64,000 nt of DNA from Puffinus mauretanicus (lineage: Eukaryota; Chordata; Aves; Procellariiformes; Procellariidae). A program made the translations under genes and the position numbers. Where the stretch lies: assembly GCA_023333565.1 (NCBI GenBank), contig JAJKFH010003165.1, positions 930,001 to 994,000 on the forward strand, read 5' to 3'. The notes below the pieces were generated by a model. The model had not been told where the DNA came from and ran no database searches. It worked only from the letters and a program-made list of their open reading frames with translations. Shown here piece by piece: positions 40,172-52,440 of the stretch. Numbering within the stretch: position 1 is the first letter of the stretch; each line of letters opens with the position of its first letter.

Positions 40172-40223
40172 GGGCAAGGTTTGTAGGGCTTCCCAGTGGG
40201 GCAAGGCTTGTAGGGCTTCCCAG
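40172..40223 (+). repeat. 26-bp perfect-register tandem duplication
   Basis: Two directly adjoining 26-bp units, 40172-40197 and 40198-40223, each beginning GGGCAAGG and containing TTGTAGGGCTTCCCAG. They differ at two positions (T/C at unit position 9 and the last base), so the duplication is recent or has been homogenised. Confidence 0.88.
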
Positions 40224-43200
40224 ACCCTCCTGCTGCTGTAAGCCAATGCTGGGACAAATCCAGGTGGTGATGCTTGGTCTTTTGGTACAGCAGCAGTGCT
40301 GACCTTGGCTCCACTCTCTAACATAAGCAGCACACTTCCCATAAGTCATTAATTTTTAACTTTCTTCAGTCTGTGGCAGGAACTGAGTTGCTGTAAAACA
40401 ACTCATACTGAATTTCAAAAAGAGGCTGAGATAAACCAGGAAATCACCTTTCCCCATTGAAAGGATTTTACTCTCCAAGACCAAGTAGGTACAGTAGGAC
40501 TGTTTTCACATCTCACTGTCTCTGTCCTTCCTTTCTAGCTTCACATTGGTTTTTTTCTCATCACAGAAAAGGTCTCTAATAATTTTCTTGTTCATCTTCT
40601 TATGTCATTTCCAAACTTAGCTCTCTGAATTTTCATTTTGTTTAAATTTCTCTGCTCTGCCAGTGGACTCTTTCAGCTACTAGAAAGGTACAAAGAAAGG
40701 CAAAAAAAAAGGTAAAAACCTACTTTTGGCTCTGTTCTCAAGACACATCAGGTGATCATGCTGGTAGATGTCTGCTTTCAAATCTTCACCTGAAATGAAA
40801 GTGAGTTTCCATCTTGGTTTCTCATCCATGTTTAGACTATCTCTTTTAAAATTTCTAATTCATCTAATAAACTTACCTGAAAGGTATAGATGAGATCAAA
40901 AACCTACTTTAGGTGTTTTGCTTTGTCCGTGCAAAGCAGTAGACTTTATAACCTCTTCTTTTTTTTCTCTTACTTACTGTGGCTTTAAAGGCAGTAGACA
41001 CCACTGAAGCATGTTATCTACATCTGCATTATAAGCATTACTCATGCTGCCCCAAACACTCAAGGGAACTCAGTGGTGACATTAAGCTGGCTGCAGTGCA
41101 GCAGAAGAAGGTAAGGTCTTCTGCATCTGAGCTTAGTCACAAGACATATCTGTCCGTTGTTCTTGTGCCACAGGGCTCTGCCCTTCTGTCTAGCTATGAT
41201 CCATCCAGAGTCTCCAAGAAGGGATAAAATACGTCAGTCACAGGATGGAAAGATTCCCTAGTGTGCCAAAACCCCCAACCCCCTGGCAGGGGCTGGCAAT
41301 TTTGCTGGAAGTCTTGATGATGACAGCTTGTCCATCCAGGTCAGGAAGAGGTAGATGGGTGGAGCAGCCCTGTGAAGCCTGTATAACACGTGTTAATAAC
41401 CCACTCAGTAGATGGTTTCCATCTTCCAGGCAGTTGGATAATGACTTTTCACAGCACTTAAGCTGGAGAAGGTCAGGATTTCTTCTGATGAAATTAGATT
41501 GGTAGTCTGTGGAGAAATGCCATTTCCTTGCAAATTGAACAGTTACTGAAGAAGACCAATTTTAGTATAACTTTGATCAGGAAAGATTTGTTAGATACAG
41601 AGGGGGAAATTTCATCTAAGAATGATTTTGTTTTAGTGATGGAATGCAGTTCACATTTCCTAATACAAAAAAAAAGAGGAAAGGGGAGAAGAGTAAAAGC
41701 AGAGAAGGGAAAGGAAGGGCAAAGATCTGATAAATGTTGGAGACCATGGCCTATTACATATGAAATTATTGTGCTGTGAAAGTAAAAGTTTGTTCTGTTC
41801 TGCTTAGGAATTTAGGTTCATAAGACAAAGAGCATTGCTCTGTTCAAATACAACTTTTCAATGGAGCAAATGTGTTGGTAAACATCACAAGCTGTGCTCT
41901 AAGAATCTTTTATTCTGCCAAATTCTTAGTTTCTTTGGGCATGTCCTATTGTCTCTTTAGTGGATACTAGCTAACCAATCTGCTATGTAAACTGTTTGTC
42001 TCACTGGTGTTGTAGATAAAGTACAGCCATCCAAGATGTCTCTCCACCGATACGATGATTCAAAACTACTTGCATGACTTACTTGTCCCCACAGATATTT
42101 TATTTTTCTCCATGGCTGCATTTCCAGATTTTATCTTACTGCCACTTACCGTACTGTTTGTCGTGTGGGTGTATTGCTAGTGAACAAAGCCTAACTAGAT
42201 TTACTTTACAAATGCTGTGAGCTTAAACCGTAGCAACCACTCTGAAAGTTATTATGCCTTATCAATGTGCAAATACTGTGTTCCTACCCACATGCCTCTT
42301 GCAGAGCTGCAGGTCTGCAGGCCAGCTTTGGCAGTGCTTTAGGCTGTCGTCCCTTTCTCCTGCTCAGCTAGTACAAAAGCCTAGGCAGACAATTAGACAT
42401 CCATATATGTTTGGGAAGCTGGATCGATGAGTCCAAAAGGAATTTAACCAATATTCTGAGTTTGTGTGCGCATGCATAACTATGGTGTATCTCAGCAAAG
42501 AGGTTCTTTATCCAAAACATTCCTTCCTTCTCTTTTCCATCCCTTCCCCACCTCCACTGGCCACAGCTCAAGGGTACAGTAAAGGTCACCTATAGCACAT
42601 TAGAGGAGCTGGAGACAGGGCTACAGCATATCAGAGTCTACGTGTTTTGCTCTGGCAGAGCAGCCCATAAGGATCTGGTACGAGATGACACCACTCCCGG
42701 GGATGGTTCAGAGCTACCTTGGCAGCCTCCCATCCTGTCCTCGCTTTTCTGCTCCAGCAGTCAGCGCACCTCAGAACCTGGCTGTGCAGACAACTTTTAA
42801 CAAAGCCTGTTGAAAATTAGCATGGCCATTTCCATCCAGGAAATGTGAGCTTTACTCAGGACATACACTGAGGTACATGAGACCTTGCTCTGGGAATACG
42901 GAGATAGTAATTTTTTTAGTGGGGAATTTTCCCCCATCTTTTTTCTGTTCAGTTCCTATTACAATTTCTGTCATCACCAGGCAAAAGAGACCTTTAATTC
43001 TGGCAGATAGCATGGAGGAACTAGGAATCCTTGTTCCTCATTACAGTGTTAGACTTAACAGTCCCCAAGCTGTTATGAAACACTGCAGAGGGGTCACAAC
43101 AGGAAGTACAACCATCAGCAGCAAGTAGAATAAAGGCTTTTCTTCCTATTCTAAGATTTCAGAACTTCCTTATCCTCCAGCTCAAAATCCTCTTACAGCT

Positions 43201-43659
43201 GTTGCATTTATTTAAGGGATTTTTTTTTTCTTTTTCTTATTTCTGCCGGGCCATGTTAAGAACTCGCCACCTGCTTGCTCCTACGGCATCCTCAATTTGC
43301 ATGAAAAACAGGCAGAAGGAAAATAAAAGATGCAGCTTAATCAATCCTCAGAGGAGACCTTGAAGCCTGTGGTCAAAGGTCTGCAGACTGCATTAGGTAC
43401 TCACTCCCCTGGCTCCATCTGAGCTCTTGCCACAGCTCTGTGTCTTGTTCCTCCAGCCTCATTTCTCTTTTTCTAATTAGACATGGTGCTGCCATTCAGT
43501 ATGGAAAGTAATCTCACAGCCTATTTAATATGTACCTGTTGACTCCAGCACAACAATTTAATCAGAATTTGATAAGGTTTGGAGGCAATCCGTCTGTTCA
43601 GAGGCCAAACAAATAAAAGCTGTCTGAGAAACTGCTCTCAAAACCCAGAAGAGGGATTA

Positions 43660-43925
43660 TTTCCAACTAGGTGCAAAGCCTGGGTCAGATCCTATTCATT
43701 TTATTTATATGAGCAGTCAAACTGTGAATGGAACGACACAACTGAGCTAGGTAAGCAGGATCCAACCTATTATTTTCAGCTCCCTGAATACCCCTACTCC
43801 TCATTCATTGAGAGTCCTAAGGACCTTTTGACCACAGTCAGACAACACAAGCAGCAAGTTTAAGCACGGGATTATCTGAGCAGTTAAAGTTAGGCACATG
43901 CTTAAACACTTGTTGAGTTAAAGTT
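43660..43925. repeat. Ancient sauropsid-type interspersed repeat
   Basis: Two motifs stand out: GGGTCAGATCCT near the left end (about 43682) and GTTAGGCACATGCTTAAAC at 43889-43907. The second matches the 'GTTAAGCACATGCTTAAG' motif of an old repeat that I recall from turtle, crocodilian and bird genomes. Between them, CCCCTACTCCTCATTCATTG recalls its 'ACTACTC...CCATTGA' part. The family name is not certain and the outer boundaries are approximate. It is probably a non-autonomous DNA element, or a relic exapted as non-coding sequence. Confidence 0.42.
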
Positions 43926-46900
43926 CAGAGCAGCTCTTGAGGTTTGGTCTTCCCTGCTCTGAACTGTGGACACTGAGTAAAGTCTTTGTGAAGACGTGGC
44001 TGCTTCTAGCTTTCACAGAGATTAATACGGTAGAGTCCATAATTTTTTTGTCAGCTGGGGAGATTACTGTGTGTGGGAACTTCTCAGGCTGTGCAAACAG
44101 AACAAAAAGCAGTGACCCCCACTAGCTGGATTTCTTTTCTCTCCTTTAAAGCTGACTGTCTGCATGGACAGAGGTGTAAAAGGGCTATTGCATAAATCCC
44201 AGGAGGATGGATGAAAAAGCAGGTTCCCGGGTAATCGCAGCCAAGTACCACTGCTGGTGGCAGCAAAATCGGTGGCTGCAGCTCCCAGCCGGGAGCCCGG
44301 CAGCACAGGCAGGGCTCGTGCATGGCGCAGGGTGCCAGAGCAGCATGCCTACCTTCACTCGCACACCGTGTGCTCGGCACTCTGTTTTAGCAGGCGGGTA
44401 CACCATTGCTCGATCATTTGGAGAAAAAAGATGGGGAAAACATAATGTCTGAGCCAGGTTGAAGCAGGTGCCCTTTTTACTTTATCCTTAGCACTCTGAG
44501 GAAATTAATACTTGAGCCCACCCCACAGACAGCTGGCAGGTTGCAGGCAACTTCCCTGTCCCCACCATCCCTCCATAGTGCTCAGCTTTTGTTTCAGGTC
44601 CTTTAGCTGTTCCAGCTGGAACAGCCCTCAGGGCCTCCCATTGCAAAGTAACTTCTGCAGCTCTCGGATTATCATCTGGCTGCCAGGGCCCAGGGCCCAT
44701 TGATTTTCGCTTTCCCAGGCTCCGCAGGCAGGATGCAAAACGAAGCCAGGGGGAGGGCAGTGGGATCTCGGGTAAGCGTGTACCACAGCCTCTCAAGGTT
44801 ACCCGGCAGCTATTATTAGCCCTGAGCTGTTGATCCAGCGGCCATTTCTTTGTCTCCGTAGGTCAGGTGCAGGCTGCAGAAAAGCTTACAGAGGAGTGAA
44901 CGGTGACAGACAAACTCACCGCTCTCCTTCAGAGGACAACGAGAAAACTGTGACCGGGACGAGTCAGCCTCCTTCAACCTCCTTCAGCCTCCAGCCGTCC
45001 TGGCAAATAGGCAGTGGTGCTGGTTTGCTAGGGAATGCTCAGCAAAGGAAGGTAGCAATAGAAATTGTAAACTATGTTTTCTTCAACGCCCAGTGTAAAA
45101 ATGCCCAAGGCTTGAGTATTTGCTTGACAAAATCAAACCCATAACATTGCGTACCCCTTAGTTAGCCCATTACCTCAGATTTTGTAGCCTTTATATTACA
45201 TGTTGCAGACATGCACTCACCCCCACACACAAATCTAAGAACAGATGTTCATTTTGCAAACAGCTGTTCTGCTTGAAAATGGCACTGCCTTGGCTGCCTG
45301 TCCCTGCCCCAAAGTGAAGATCGCTCCCTGCACTCCACAGCTTATGTAGAAAGAGTGTTCATGTGAGCTTCCCCTCATCCTCTTCAGAAAAAATGCAGGG
45401 GACTATTTCACCCTGCCCAGGAGGATGCTGATTTACAGAACAGGTAATGCAGTGAAAATTAGGCTATTTGAAAATGTTGCAAATTAGGCATTCAGAGTCT
45501 CCAGACCCAATACAAAACTTGGCCCTTGAAATTTATCAATCAGTCAGAAATTCTCCGTACTACCACTGAATGATTCAGGACATGTTATTAAAATCTCACT
45601 GTGAAGTAAAACGGTGCTGTGCACAGACACCCACATTTTTTTCAAACCCACTCTCAGACTTGACTCCAGTTTTGCACCTTATTACTGCTTGTGTCCACAG
45701 TTATGGAAGTTAGCAAGACTTCTCTCTCCCAGCAAAGTTGAAGGAACAATACCTGACATGAAGAGGCCGGTAACTAAATTTAAGTACAGCACTGAAAAAC
45801 ATCAGGTCATTGAGAGTCTTACAGTGTTCCTTGTTAATATGCAGCGTCTCTGAATGCACTACATAAAACAAGGGTAGCAAACTACACACAAAATAGTAGC
45901 ACTACAAAACGCAGCTGGATTAAAAAATAATGAATCTTTCTTGAGATAGGTGCTTGCCTGCGAAATTTCAACTGAACAGTAAGCTTTGTGGACAAATTAA
46001 TTTTTTAGCACATATAAGCATCTGAAATAGGAGAACTTTAAAGAATAACAGGCACAATTTGCACATCCAGAAGATGTATACACTTATCCACAGAAATTCA
46101 GACACAGCTTTCAGCAAGTCACTCCAAAATATCCTTTCTTCCGCATTTATCTTTTTTTTTCCTCTTGGCACTTGTGAATACCCTTTAATATTCTTATGAG
46201 TTTGCTTGTGATTCTGATGAAAAAAATAATCTTTTCAATCGAAGCTGAAATAGAATGAATTAAGCCCAAGCCGCACTGATACCAGCATGTAAATGATGCT
46301 CATGGAGTCAGCGCGATGCTTATTGTAAATGGTGGTTGCAATACAGCATAATATTTTGCAGGTTCAAAAAAAAGACTAGATTTTTTTTGCAAAATACTAT
46401 TTTTGTTACATAGGTATGTATTGTCCTGTAGTGCTGAGTGCATTCATTAAAAAAATCTATGAAGCATTATTTTTTCCATGTTTTTTGTAGCCAATATTTC
46501 TTCCATACAAGGCTACATTTTAAAAGGTAGTCTGCAATTGCTCATCACCAGCAATTATTCCTAATAATATCTTTCAGCCACCTAGCTATTCAGTTAGACA
46601 TATGTAAGACAGGACACACCTCACCAAGGAATGAACTGTGGTTTAAGGTCTTTTTTTTTTCTTTATGACATCTCCTGCCTAGAGACACACTGAACTGATT
46701 TTGAACTGAAAGAAGAGGGAGGTAAAGAAAGAGCAAGCAACATGGTGAATGAGCTGCTTAACAGGGCGATCCAAAGCAACAGGTCAGGTCTCACCTCCTA
46801 AGATACGCTGGTTTGCAGTTCATTTCTATAATCACGAGCTCTTCAAGTTGGCAATGACTCTCACCATTCCTTTGTGTTTACAGCAAAAAAAATGTAGCTC

Positions 46901-47999
46901 TTTCCCAGTCTGTTAATACAGATTATCAAACCTCTCTCTCCAGTCCGCGTGTGAAGTGTAGATGCCCTGGAAAGGGCTCATGGCTCGAGTGCTTCTCCTT
47001 CTAGTGCGCTTCATTGCACTTAAGTTGGCAATCACCATGTGTGAGCTCATCTTATCTCATAAGCTACACAGGACCGGGCCAGTTCAGTTCTTGTGTGATA
47101 TCTTTGAGAAAACCCCAAGAGCGCTAGAAAGTATCAGTCATCGTTTGTTATGGGACTGCCCTCTATTTGAATGATTTAATTACTTATAGACAAGCAGGCA
47201 GGCTGGATCACCGAGGCTGCACCTCACCTAGGGCACCCTCTCCCAGCTCACCCTGGGGCAATGCGCAGGCTCCCCGGCTGCTGCTTCCACAAAGGTGTCC
47301 CAAGCAAGGTAACTCTTCTGGGGGACCAGGCACCCGGAGCTCAGTGTTTTCTGAGGCTGAGTCCACCACCACCCCATAGTCACAGGTAACGGGCAGAAGA
47401 GGTGAAATCCAGCCCAATCCACGGGTCATTGCTTTCCCCACAAGCCACAAAAGCCTTTTCAGCATCTTAATTCAAATACGAGGGCCAGTCCTACAGATTT
47501 ACAGAGAAAATGAGAAATCAAGCGTAAGCATTACCATTCTGGGTGCCTGTGTTAGCAGTGAGTTTGTAAAGTGCCAACAGAGATTTCTTCCCTCTATTTG
47601 TGCAAAGTCTGCATTTTCCCTTTCCCAGTAGTCCTTCCTAATCCGATGGGGAAAATTGGTTTATGGTCCAAACTCAGGTAATTAGTTTAACTTGAGCAAA
47701 TCAGCAAGGCATGCCAAAGTAGCTGTCAGCAGTGCCCACCCAACTTCTCATCTCTAACTGTGGCCAGCCTCTCAGACTAAAGGCAAAGGTAGAAATCCCC
47801 TCACACATCTTCCCAAAACTGGTTACTCATTAAGGAGGAAGCTGGCAGGTGATGTTTCACAAGTTTAGTTTCTAAATCCAGGACTGCCCGTATCACTATC
47901 CTTATCCTCTAATTTCAATCATGCTTCTTCCTCTTTAGTATGCACTCTCCGAGTAACGTATTTAGGACAAGTAATCCTATTCTTTCCTAACTTTCTTTT
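43926..47999. other. Single-copy non-coding sequence
   Basis: No gene or clear repeat was recognised. A GC-rich patch lies around 44200-44400. About 46230-46420 (for example ATGATGCTCATGGAGTCAGC and TGGTGGTTGCAATACAGC) looks single-copy and constrained in style, and could be a conserved non-coding element. T10 run at 46651-46660. Confidence 0.5.
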
Positions 48000-48215
48000 T
48001 GCTAAGCTAAATAAGCCAAGATCCAGTAACCTCACCTCATGAGTTACTGTCAGTTCCCGTATCACCTTGGTAGCTTTTCTCTGCTCCCGTTTCAGTTTAA
48101 ATTCTTTTTTTTTTTTTAATATAAAGCAACTCTAATATTCTCCAGGAATTCATACATATGCCTTGTATAGTTGTACTAAAGCTTCCTTTTTCCCGCTGAG
48201 CATGCTTGGATTGAT
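48000..48215 (-). mobile_element. CR1: Ancient CR1 LINE, distal ORF2 part, antisense
   Basis: Read on the minus strand this follows the C-terminal half of CR1 ORF2. On the + strand the landmarks are CTCACCTCATGAGTTACTG (family: CTCCTCATAAGTCATGTG), then GTAGCTTTTCTCTGCTCCCG (family: GTTGCCCTTCTCTGGACCC), then ATGCCTTGTATAGTTGTACT and AAAGCTTCCTTTTTCCCGCTG (family: 'atgccttgtataatggtattaaaacttccctg...ctg'). A T13 run interrupts it at 48105-48117. All frames are destroyed. It appears to continue at 48425 after an interruption. Confidence 0.72.
48105..48117 (+). repeat. T13 homopolymer inside CR1 relic
   Basis: Thirteen T inserted where the antisense CR1 would have coding sequence. Probably an expansion by slippage after the element died. 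Confidence 0.9.
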
Positions 48216-48424
48216 GCATCATAGAAGTACAGCAATGTAGGATTGGAAAAGGACCGCCTGGGACTACACCAGCCATTCAGTCCTGCTCCTCCCAGTCCCT
48301 AGACATCGCATCCCAGCAGTATCACAGTGGTGGTTCACAGATCTTCAGCCACCGATCCACATTCTCCCTATCTTCCCTGCTGCCTCTGACACAGGGACCC
48401 TGCTTCTGCTGAGTCCACGCCCAT
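48216..48424 (-). mobile_element. CR1: Old CR1 3' tail nested in the older CR1
   Basis: ATCATAGAAGTACAGCAATG then TAGGATTGGAAAAGGACC on the + strand is the reverse complement of a CR1 3' end (terminal TTCTATGAT, then GGTCC...TTCCAA). A 3' terminus in the middle of two pieces of another CR1's ORF2 indicates a separate, later, 5'-truncated insertion. Its inner boundary near 48424 is judged only from where the ORF2 match resumes. Confidence 0.55.
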
Positions 48425-48720
48425 GGCTTTGCACTTTGTGCTTCTATAATTCACCCTGTTCCTCTTGCTCTAATTTGTAGGGTCCTCCAGTCCTCCCTGA
48501 ACGATGCTCCTGTCCTCTTCAGCATTAGCGACCCTCTGCCACTTCATGTTATTGACAAATGTCTTAAGCTTAGACCAAGCTCTTGTACCAAGGTCAATAA
48601 TGAAAGAATTGGATCGCGTTGGTTTCCAAACACATCCCTGAAGAAGGCCACTGATATAACCTCGCTCATCCTGGCTCCCCTTGGTGTGCTCACCTGCTCC
48701 CCCCCTCTAAAACCCACTCA
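48425..48720 (-). mobile_element. CR1: Ancient CR1 LINE, proximal ORF2 part, antisense
   Basis: The + strand carries TTTGCACTTTGTGCTTCTA (family: 'tttgcacttgtctttgttgaa'), then AAATGTCTTAAGCTTAGACC, then TCTTGTACCAAGGTCAATAA and TGAAAGAATTGGATCGCGTT (family: 'gtgccaaggtcattaataaaaatattgaataga'), then CATCCCTGAAGAAGGCCACT (family: 'gatccctgaggaaccccact'). The last motif is the reverse complement of the codons for the reverse-transcriptase S-G-V-P-Q-G-S block, so this piece lies just upstream (in element order) of the piece at 48000-48215. No open frame survives. Confidence 0.72.
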
Positions 48721-50399
48721 CCTCATCACATAAATGCTTCCAATTACAATTTCAGCTCAAGGCCCATGAACTTATTCACAGAAAACATAGAAAACAAGTG
48801 TTCAGTAAAATATTCTGCAGGGTTTAAAAACACAGTTTTTGTTTTTGATAGAAGCAGTAATGAAGACAAGACCTCCTCTTGTAATCTAGGGCAAGGCTGA
48901 TGTGGGAAGCTTTATTGTTTTAATTCTTTTAAATTAAAAGTCAGAAGAGTGAAATGAGAACTTATGAGGTATAAATATAATTTTTGCTTGTTTTCTGGTG
49001 CACTCTAAAATAACTGAAGCCAAGCTATCTCTACTCAATACAAATAATGTTAGGAATAATAAGAATAATGCATTCTCAAATGCATTCACAACAATAGTAA
49101 TTAATATGCAAATAATGAGAATAAAAAACCAGAGAAAAAGTATGGAATGGAGTAAATATCTTTAAAAAGTTTAACTTTGGTAAAATGATTGTTCTGCTAT
49201 TGTGCAGCTACTGAGTATGACTTAGAAGGAAAGTCACGTACTTTAATAACACCTTGGAAATTGTTGTTCAGCAGATATTTATTGAAAATTCTTCCATCCT
49301 CCTCTATTTCTCACTCTCTTTGTAAGACTTGTAAATAAATTGGTTTTGTAAACTGTAAGTGTGAGAATTTTGAAATAGCTAATCTTCACAGGATATTACA
49401 GTCATAAATTACCTTTAAAAAACTTGGGGCAGGAATCTGGTATAGGAATCAATACATTATTCAGTTATGAGGAACTACCTCCAGAAGCTGTTATTAATGG
49501 GAGCAAAGAACATTAGTCAATGAGTTCTTCTGATATTGCATTATTAATACTGAAAACGCAAATTTTCTGAGATGAATTGGCAGCAAAAAAAAGACAGTAG
49601 GATATCTGATTCGTGCCAGCCACGATATGAAAAGAAATACATTTTGCATGCAGCACTATTATATCTGCGAAAATTGCCACCAAACTGCCACTGAAAACAT
49701 CAAGTCATCCTTTTGTTCAGTTTTATATTTATTTATTAAACCACTTATGAAGGTCTACAATCAACAGTCTTTTCTTAAATTATCTATAAAAATACCATTC
49801 AGTGAAATTCTCAGATCATTTCCTATTAAAATACAAAAAGGCAGTTTTATGGTTAGAAAGCAATAGATTTATAGTTGCATATGAAGTTTGGCAGCTCTGA
49901 ATATGGGATAGAAATAGGCAGCTGCCTTTTGTGGGTATTCCTTCCGTTGCCCCTGAAGCTATCTCTCCCTATCTTTCAGAAACATTGCTCAGGGCTCTTT
50001 CCTGACAGGCTGGCAGGCTCCGAGCGGAGCCCAGCTGAAATACAGGGTCCAAATCAGCGGACCTCAGCCTTCCTCCTGTCAAGCGGTCACAGGTTTCCCC
50101 CGCCAGCCTTTTTCTCTTTAAGTTCTTTATTATTTGCACATTGCGCTGCTTCAAACAGTGCTTTGTCAAGCAAAACAAAGTCTAATGCTCCTAACATTTT
50201 CTATCCTCCCCTGCCTTTACAGACCTCTCCTCTGTTACTGGTAAAAGATCACGCCTTCTTGATGCAGAGAGGGCTTTAACTTAACACGCTTACAGCCAAG
50301 GAAACCTTCTGCCCCAGAGCTGAAGCTTTGCATCCCCCCTTCAGAGGCAGCTGGTATTTATTTAAGCGAGTCGAGATTCTAACGTAGGTCACTGCTAGG
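48721..50399. other. AT-rich single-copy sequence
   Basis: No gene was seen. The stretch 49020-49140 is rich in AATAAT motifs and contains a perfect octamer ATGCAAAT (49106-49113) flanked by TTAAT, a pattern met in POU/homeodomain-bound enhancers. This is suggestive only. Confidence 0.5.
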
Positions 50400-51480
50400 T
50401 GTAGGACTCCCCGGTTGCCTTTGCCAGCTCAGCATCACCTCGCTGGGTCCCCGGGTCGGCGCCAAGAGCCGGGCCGGTCCTCTCCGCTGTGGTTGTGAAC
50501 CCCTGCGGCTCCACAGCCCTCGCTCTACTCACGGCAGGTTTCACAAGAAATCGAGCAAGCGCAGTGAAAATGAGTGAATGCGAACCTTTTCACACCGTGC
50601 AGTAAAAATATAGACCGTTCATTTATTTCACAAAGTGGGGAGGATCCAGTTCACAGATTAACACTGTTGAAGTTAGCAATTCAGGTGGCCAAATTCAGAC
50701 ATGTGGGGCCGAGTGTGGGGAAGGCGGCCGCGGGCAGCACCCCGCTGCCTGCACTGCTGGGAACACGGCAGGGCAGCAGGAGCCACGGGCAGCAGGAGGG
50801 GAAAAGCCAGAGCAACCAGCCACCCTCCTCCTCCTCACACCCCTCCCAGATCTCCGTGCAAAACACCCCGGCGCACGTAGGAGCAATACTCTGATTCAGT
50901 TCCCCTGGTGAAATGCTGTTTTCGGGTAGACAGTGCAGCCTTAGCGTAAAGGGTCGAAGCAGCTGCTGAGCCCCAGGTGAGAAACAGGGACAGGATCTGT
51001 GCAAATTTTAGGTGCCCCGTTCCTGTGATCGAGAGCTGCAAGATGAGACTGGTGGAGGGAAAGTCTAGGAGACAGCAAGGGGCTGCCACCCGCTCCAGGC
51101 GCTCGGATCCCCGCTCTGGGCTAAGGCAGGCTGGCAAGGCCCCTTTTCTTGCTCTGGGCTCCTTTTTATGGAAATTCTAAACTTGGCTGCATTTTTATTT
51201 TCATATTCAGGGTAAATGAAGAACAATTCAGCGATTTGGACGTATCTTTGGAACGAGTAATTTTTAATCACTTCCTCCGTTATTTGATACGAATACGGCG
51301 TCTCTGCGGATTGCTGGCTTTCTCTGAACTCAAGCTAGCGGCAGTAAAGACGAGCAGCGGTCTCTCGCTTCCTCCGGCTGCTGAAAGGAGCTATTTGCAA
51401 GCGTGTGCTGTGGGGAACAGAGTCACTTCCTTACCATGTTTGGCCAGAGAAAGGGATTGCACTAAACCCGGAAGCGCTCA
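50400..51480. promoter_or_regulatory. CpG-retaining stretch, candidate promoter or conserved element
   Basis: This stretch keeps clearly more CpGs than its surroundings. Clusters lie at 50430-50535 (GGGTCGGCGCCAAGAGCCGG) and 50700-50890, including a GCGGCCGC (NotI-type) site at 50724-50731, and spread CpGs continue through 51220-51400 (CGTTATTTGATACGAATACG). CpG retention usually reflects low germline methylation, as at promoters and some developmental enhancers. No TATA box, exon or supported open frame was identified, so no transcript can be assigned. A T22 run lies just downstream. Confidence 0.35.
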
Positions 51481-51533
51481 TCATTGTGCAGTCTGGGAAA
51501 ATATTTTAAACATCTCTTTTGCCTTCCTGCTCC

Positions 51534-51555
51534 TTTTTTTTTTTTTTTTTTTTTT
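51534..51555 (+). repeat. T22 homopolymer
   Basis: The longest homopolymer in the window, 22 T between CTCC and GGTAAGGG. On the minus strand it would be A22, but no poly(A) signal or gene-like sequence precedes it there, so a processed pseudogene tail is not supported. Confidence 0.92.
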
Positions 51556-52440
51556 GGTAAGGGAAGGTGCATATACTTCCACGTTGTATTGTATGAAAAC
51601 AAAAGGCTAAGCCGTCTCAGACTTGTCTCAACAGTTTTATTTGACAAAGTAGGATTCAGCGATTGAGCTGAAACTGGCTAAAACACAGTGCAAGCTCCAG
51701 CAAATGCTCTGAGGGTACTTACTGAGCAAAGTGATGGAAGGACCAAAGCACCTCTTGTGTCCCTGCCTAAGTGAGGTTATATTGATAGAAAACCAACTAG
51801 GATATAAAAGAAATTAAGCATTGAGCATGAAAGCAGTAAACACTGAGTGAAGGACTGCTTTAAAAAACTGTAGTTTTAGCACTCATTACATGAAAATGAA
51901 ATTAAAATGCAGTCATTCTCCATTTTCAAGGAAGTTCTGCTGGGATGTGTACTGCTAGCTGGACATCTGCTTTAAATGCTACCAAAGCTGTTACTTATGG
52001 CTTTTTTTTTCCTGTCTCATGAAAGGTCAATGACTCAAAGAATTCAAATTAGTCTCGCGCCTTGGGAGCAGAATGCCTATTAGTGTCTTTCTTGGTATAA
52101 GCAGCACCCACGGATGCGTACGAACACCCCAGGGTCCGAGTCCCACCACTTGCTGCTGAGTGCCCGTCTGGCACGGGAAGCTGGTGTGAGCCCCTCCGCC
52201 GCATCTGGGCTTCCTGAGGATTTCCCAGTGCAAAAGGGCTCAGCGAGGGCTCAGTGAGTGCAATCAGAGCTGAAACCCTCGTGCTCCAGGTTTTGCTGGC
52301 AGCACGATGAGTGGCGTAAGCCAGAGCAGGCCTCAGACTGAATTGCAGGGATCTAAGGCTGAAGAGTGCCAAGCGGGGCTGCTAGGGCATGTCCCGCAGG
52401 CTCCTCAGCAGGGATGTCCCTCTTGTCCCAGCTGGGTGCC

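Larger units (their letters stand above)
37916..43659. other. Single-copy non-coding sequence
   Basis: No gene was recognised. GC-rich patch at 38440-38640, next to a purine-rich run at 38640-38790. T17 run at 39466-39482 and a 26-bp tandem duplication at 40172-40223. A short segment near 38300 (CTAAGGTCACTCAATAGTGG) weakly resembles another MIR-type core, too little to annotate. Confidence 0.55.

Noticed and set aside
51534..51700. Processed pseudogene on the minus strand ending in A22
   Set aside because: No poly(A) signal near the tail, no gene-like sequence before it, and retroposition of mRNAs with poly(A) tails is rare in birds because CR1 does not use poly(A).
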